Shown here piece after piece: positions 5,011 to 7,334 of a stretch of 7,334 bases of DNA. The position numbers and the translations under genes were made by a program. The DNA is from Fimbriimonadaceae bacterium (GTDB lineage Bacteria > Armatimonadota > Fimbriimonadia > Fimbriimonadales > Fimbriimonadaceae). The notes beneath the pieces were generated by a model that worked only from the letters and a program-made list of their open reading frames with translations, searched no databases and was not told where the DNA came from. The DNA is taken from contig JADLGZ010000037.1 of the NCBI GenBank assembly GCA_020849075.1, forward strand, positions 1 through 7,334, given 5' to 3'. Position 1 is the stretch's first letter. Every line of letters starts with the position of its first letter.

Positions 5011-6750
5011 TCAGCGGGACCTTGCTCCGCCAGCGGCGCCGCCGCCTGTGCGGCTGCCGCCGCTTGGCCTTGACATTCCCGGTGGCCGGCCGCTACCCGT
5101 CAATCCGCCGCCCTGTTGAGCCTCTTGCATGCGCTGCTGGATCTCGCGCATTTCGGCCCGATTGATTTCGGCGATCACAACTTCCTGGTCTTCTTTCAAG
5201 CCCGACAGAACTTCATAGCCATCATTGCCGGACTGACCGAGCTTGACCTCAATCCGTTTGGGCTTTCCATCCTCGCCTTTGATCCTCACAAATGTCTTGT
5301 CACCATCGCGTTCCACGGCTTGCACAGGTACGAGGAGCACATTGGGCTTGTACAATGTGAGGAACTCGCAGGTGGCATTCATCCCCGGCTTAGCGGGAGC
5401 CTTCGGATCTTGCTTGATCTCGACTCGAACACGGATCGCGGTTATGTTGTTCTCCGTCTCCGCGCTCGGGTTAATTCTTGTCACCTTGCCCTCCAGTTGC
5501 TGACCAGGATACGCCTCGACGGTCACGCGTACGTCTTGGCCGAGCTTGACGCTGGCGACATCGGCCTCATCCACGGCGCATTCCACAAACATACGGGTCG
5601 TGTCACTAATCTGCAGAATCGCCGTTCCCTCGCTAAATGTACTCGTCCCCGGGGGAATGATCGTGCCCGCTTCGAGGTACTTTTTCGTCACAACCCCATC
5701 GCGAGGCGAGAGTACAGTCGTACTTGCAAGTTGGACTTGAGCGTTTTCGAGGGTGACCCGGCTTCGGACGGTGCTGGCAGCTGCGCTGCGACTATCGGCG
5801 GCCCGAGCTTGGATGTTCAGCAGGTCGTCTTGGGCTTGCTGAAGGTTGAGCCTTGCTTGGGTCAAGTTGGTTCTGGCCTCAGCGAGGTCACGACCAACAT
5901 TGGTATCGCGGCTCTGGTTAGCGACCGCCGACCTCACCGATGCCTGAGCCTGCTCGACGCGGGCCTTTTGCTGACGAACCCTTACCTCGATATCCTTTTC
6001 AACCGTGGCGAGCTTTTGGCTCGCCGAATCGAAGGCCGATTGAGCGCTCGCAAGGGCGGATTGGGCGCGATCAACGGCCGACTTGCTGACATAGTCTTGC
6101 CGGAAGAGCTCTTGTTGTCGTTCGTATTCACCTTTTGCCGAATCGAGATCGGCTTTAGCGCGAGCAAGCCCTCCGCGGGCGTCAGCTCTTAACTGGGGGA
6201 TTTCAACGGTATTGAGCTGAATCTGGGCCTGCTCCTGGGTTGCCAATTCGGCTCTAGCTTGGCGAAGGCTGCTCGAGGTTAGCTCAGGCTGGGTAGCGGC
6301 GTTGGTTTCGGCCCGGTCGTATCGAACTTGGGCGATCTTGACGGCGTTCTTGGCATCCTCGACCGCGTTTCGTCGGTTCTTGATTTCAAGGGAGTAGTTG
6401 ATCTTGGCGGCGTCAGCCCGGGCCTGAGCACTTTGCACGTCGGCCTGCGCTTGCTCGACAGAAGTTCTCGTGTCCGAAGGATCAATTCGGGCGAGTAGTT
6501 GCCCCTTGCTGATGATGTCACCTTCCTCGACAAGGATTTGGTCTACACGACCACCGGCCTTGCTTCGAATGTCCACGCTCGTGAGGGCGATGAGCTGCCC
6601 GGTTGAGGTGATGCTCCGGACGAGCTCGCCTCGGCCCACTTTGCCGTAGCGGTACTCAATGTCGCCTTCTGCCCCTCGATTGCAGCCAACCAAGGTTGCA
6701 ATCAATGCGAGGGTAGCGACTCCATACACCGGGGTTTTGTACTTCAACAT
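5011..6750 (-). CDS. MacA/HlyD-type efflux periplasmic adaptor, lipoprotein, with extended alpha-hairpin
   Basis: Membrane-fusion proteins of this family link an inner-membrane transporter to a TolC-like outer-membrane channel. Residues 1-22 are a lipoprotein signal with lipobox LVGC, giving lipidated Cys23. Half-lipoyl segments lie at 60-90 (GGRVDQILVEEGD) and 345-383 (LSPRDGVVTKKYLEAG). Between them, 92-340 is Ala/Gln/Arg-rich alpha-hairpin. Its tip carries Arg211, Leu215 and Ser222, the R-x3-L-x6-S signature known from AcrA and MacA for TolC docking. Beta-barrel (~385-468) and membrane-proximal (~470-530) domains follow, then a short helix and a Gly/Arg/Ser/Pro-rich tail (547-579). At 579 aa it is far longer than MacA (about 370-400 aa); the hairpin accounts for most of the excess. 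No transporter gene follows, because the next gene is convergent. The TPR protein gene lies 101 bp upstream on the same strand. The ATG is set by the signal sequence; only a weak AAAGA-like ribosome site is visible. The substrate is unknown: export of drugs, peptides or lipids are all possible. Confidence 0.92.
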   Translation of the reverse strand: MLKYKTPVYGVATLALIATLVGCNRGAEGDIEYRYGKVGRGELVRSITSTGQLIALTSVDIRSKAGGRVDQILVEEGDIISKGQLLARIDPSDTRTSVEQAQADVQSAQARADAAKINYSLEIKNRRNAVEDAKNAVKIAQVRYDRAETNAATQPELTSSSLRQARAELATQEQAQIQLNTVEIPQLRADARGGLARAKADLDSAKGEYERQQELFRQDYVSKSAVDRAQSALASAQSAFDSASQKLATVEKDIEVRVRQQKARVEQAQASVRSAVANQSRDTNVGRDLAEARTNLTQARLNLQQAQDDLLNIQARAADSRSAAASTVRSRVTLENAQVQLASTTVLSPRDGVVTKKYLEAGTIIPPGTSTFSEGTAILQISDTTRMFVECAVDEADVASVKLGQDVRVTVEAYPGQQLEGKVTRINPSAETENNITAIRVRVEIKQDPKAPAKPGMNATCEFLTLYKPNVLLVPVQAVERDGDKTFVRIKGEDGKPKRIEVKLGQSGNDGYEVLSGLKEDQEVVIAEINRAEMREIQQRMQEAQQGGGLTGSGRPPGMSRPSGGSRTGGGAAGGARSR

Positions 6751-6851
6751 TCTTTGACCAAGCTAAAACTACGTTGTTTGAACGCTCAAGAGTTTCTGCC
6801 AGTTCTAACTCATAGGTAGAGCAATGCTGGACCAAAACACACGAAGGGCGC

Positions 6852-7334
6852 TCAGTGTGATTCCAGCCAGTCAAGCAAGGACTCGACTGTGCCCCCTCGA
6901 TGAACTTCGGTGGCTTCGCCAAAGTGGTCCTTTCCCATGGCGGTCTCGATTGCGGCGAGATCGCCATCCCTCTCTATCTGGTCGCTCTCACTAAGCTTAA
7001 CCCCAGCTTTGTCGCGCATTTCTTCTTCAAAACCGTAAAGCGCTGCGCCGGTGGACCAGTTCTTTAAACCGGTTTCGGCTTGGGCCAAGAATCGAACGCA
7101 GTCAAGGACGACGGCCCGAACGCTCATGGAATGAGCGAGTTCGAGCACCTGCCTGAGTTCATCGCTCGCTCGCTTGAAGTCTCCTTGTTTTGACAAGTTC
7201 AGTCCAAGGTTCACCTGCGAGTAGATCTGAAGGTCTGGGAGTTGGTGTTCGCGCGAATTGGTCAGAGCCCGCTCGAACTGTTCGCTCGCTTCGAAGCTCT
7301 TGCCCTGCAGGGAGTAAGCATTCCCAAGGATCAG
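6852..7334 (-). CDS. TPR protein, C-terminal part, resembling large AfsR/MalT-type regulators (5' truncated by window edge)
   Basis: The frame is open to the window edge, so the start lies beyond it; 160 residues are visible. Two tetratricopeptide repeats are clear: LGNAYSLQGKSFEASEQFERAL near the start (fragment residues 3-24) and N-L-G-L-N-L-S-K-Q-G-D-F-K-R-A at 42-56. A more degenerate helical pair covers ~74-105. The end (98-156) has A-L-Y-G-F-E-E-E-M-R, then G-V-K-L-S-E-S-D, then A-M-G-K-D-H-F and G-G-T-V-E-S-L-L. This is the pattern often seen at the C-terminus of large ATPase/TPR transcriptional regulators (AfsR, SARP or LuxR type: 'LfGaae.lRe..G.pl.p.e', then 'lG...f..a...Gr..s.eea'). 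A regulator is therefore the favoured identity, but the ATPase and DNA-binding parts are not visible. It lies 101 bp upstream of the adaptor gene on the same strand, with no clear terminator between, so read-through is possible. Confidence 0.7.
   Translation of the reverse strand: MILGNAYSLQGKSFEASEQFERALTNSREHQLPDLQIYSQVNLGLNLSKQGDFKRASDELRQVLELAHSMSVRAVVLDCVRFLAQAETGLKNWSTGAALYGFEEEMRDKAGVKLSESDQIERDGDLAAIETAMGKDHFGEATEVHRGGTVESLLDWLESH

Noticed and set aside
5116..6192. 358-codon open frame on the + strand opposite the adaptor gene
   Set aside because: The opposite strand encodes an unmistakable MacA/HlyD adaptor with all domains. The + frame has no recognisable motif, and long antisense frames are common opposite Ala/Gln/Arg-rich coiled coils.
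6751..6851. Candidate promoter for the adaptor gene on the - strand, such as TTGAGC with TTAGCT 17 bases further on
   Set aside because: The -10 match is only two of six and alternatives have wrong spacing. The TTGAACGCTCAA partial dyad at about 6779-6790 is too short and imperfect to call an operator.

Overview
The window carries five protein genes in a convergent layout. Three are on the + strand: the 3' part of a LacI-type regulator gene and two complete genes for exported repeat proteins. Two are on the - strand: a complete efflux adaptor gene and the 3' part of a TPR protein gene. A hairpin plus T-tract separates the two groups. There are no RNA genes, CRISPR arrays, transposase genes or insertion-sequence ends.

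The host looks like a diderm bacterium. The adaptor is a predicted lipoprotein that carries the R-x3-L-x6-S hairpin-tip signature used for docking to TolC-type outer-membrane channels. The two exported proteins end in paired DxDxSGxxDxxD calcium-loop (dockerin-like) tails. Large, mostly uncharacterised secreted proteins with such tails are typical of Armatimonadota (Fimbriimonadia) and of Planctomycetota-like lineages. I favour Armatimonadota, but this is an inference from protein style and not a phylogenetic result. Base composition and codon use look similar across the genes, and nothing suggests recent transfer.

Region by region: 2-610 is the C-terminal sensor domain of a LacI/GalR regulator; its DNA-binding end is outside the window. 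611-783 is a compact AT-richer leader. It holds a possible -10 (TATCAT), a perfect 10-bp palindrome with central CpG (706-715) that overlaps it, and a strong stem-loop (717-751) that would sit at the 5' end of the mRNA. 784-3216 encodes an 810-aa exported protein with three ~150-aa beta-rich repeats, a PPC/DVUA0089-like domain and a C-terminal module. After 62 bp that hold a perfect 9-bp hairpin, 3279-4961 encodes a 560-aa exported protein with about seven HAF-like propeller repeats and the same kind of C-terminal module. 4981-5010 is the terminator.

5011-6750 (-) encodes a MacA/HlyD-type adaptor with an unusually long alpha-hairpin and no transporter gene beside it in the window. 6852-7334 (-) is the C-terminal end of a TPR protein that resembles the C-termini of large AfsR/MalT-like ATPase regulators.

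Working model: the two exported proteins form a two-gene operon, possibly under the adjacent LacI-type regulator. They share a cell-surface or complex-assembly module but carry different N-terminal 'heads'. The adaptor belongs to a separate, oppositely transcribed unit. The most original material is the shared module, the internal repeat architecture of the two exported proteins, and the palindrome/stem-loop leader. None of it can be named as an established system from this sequence alone.
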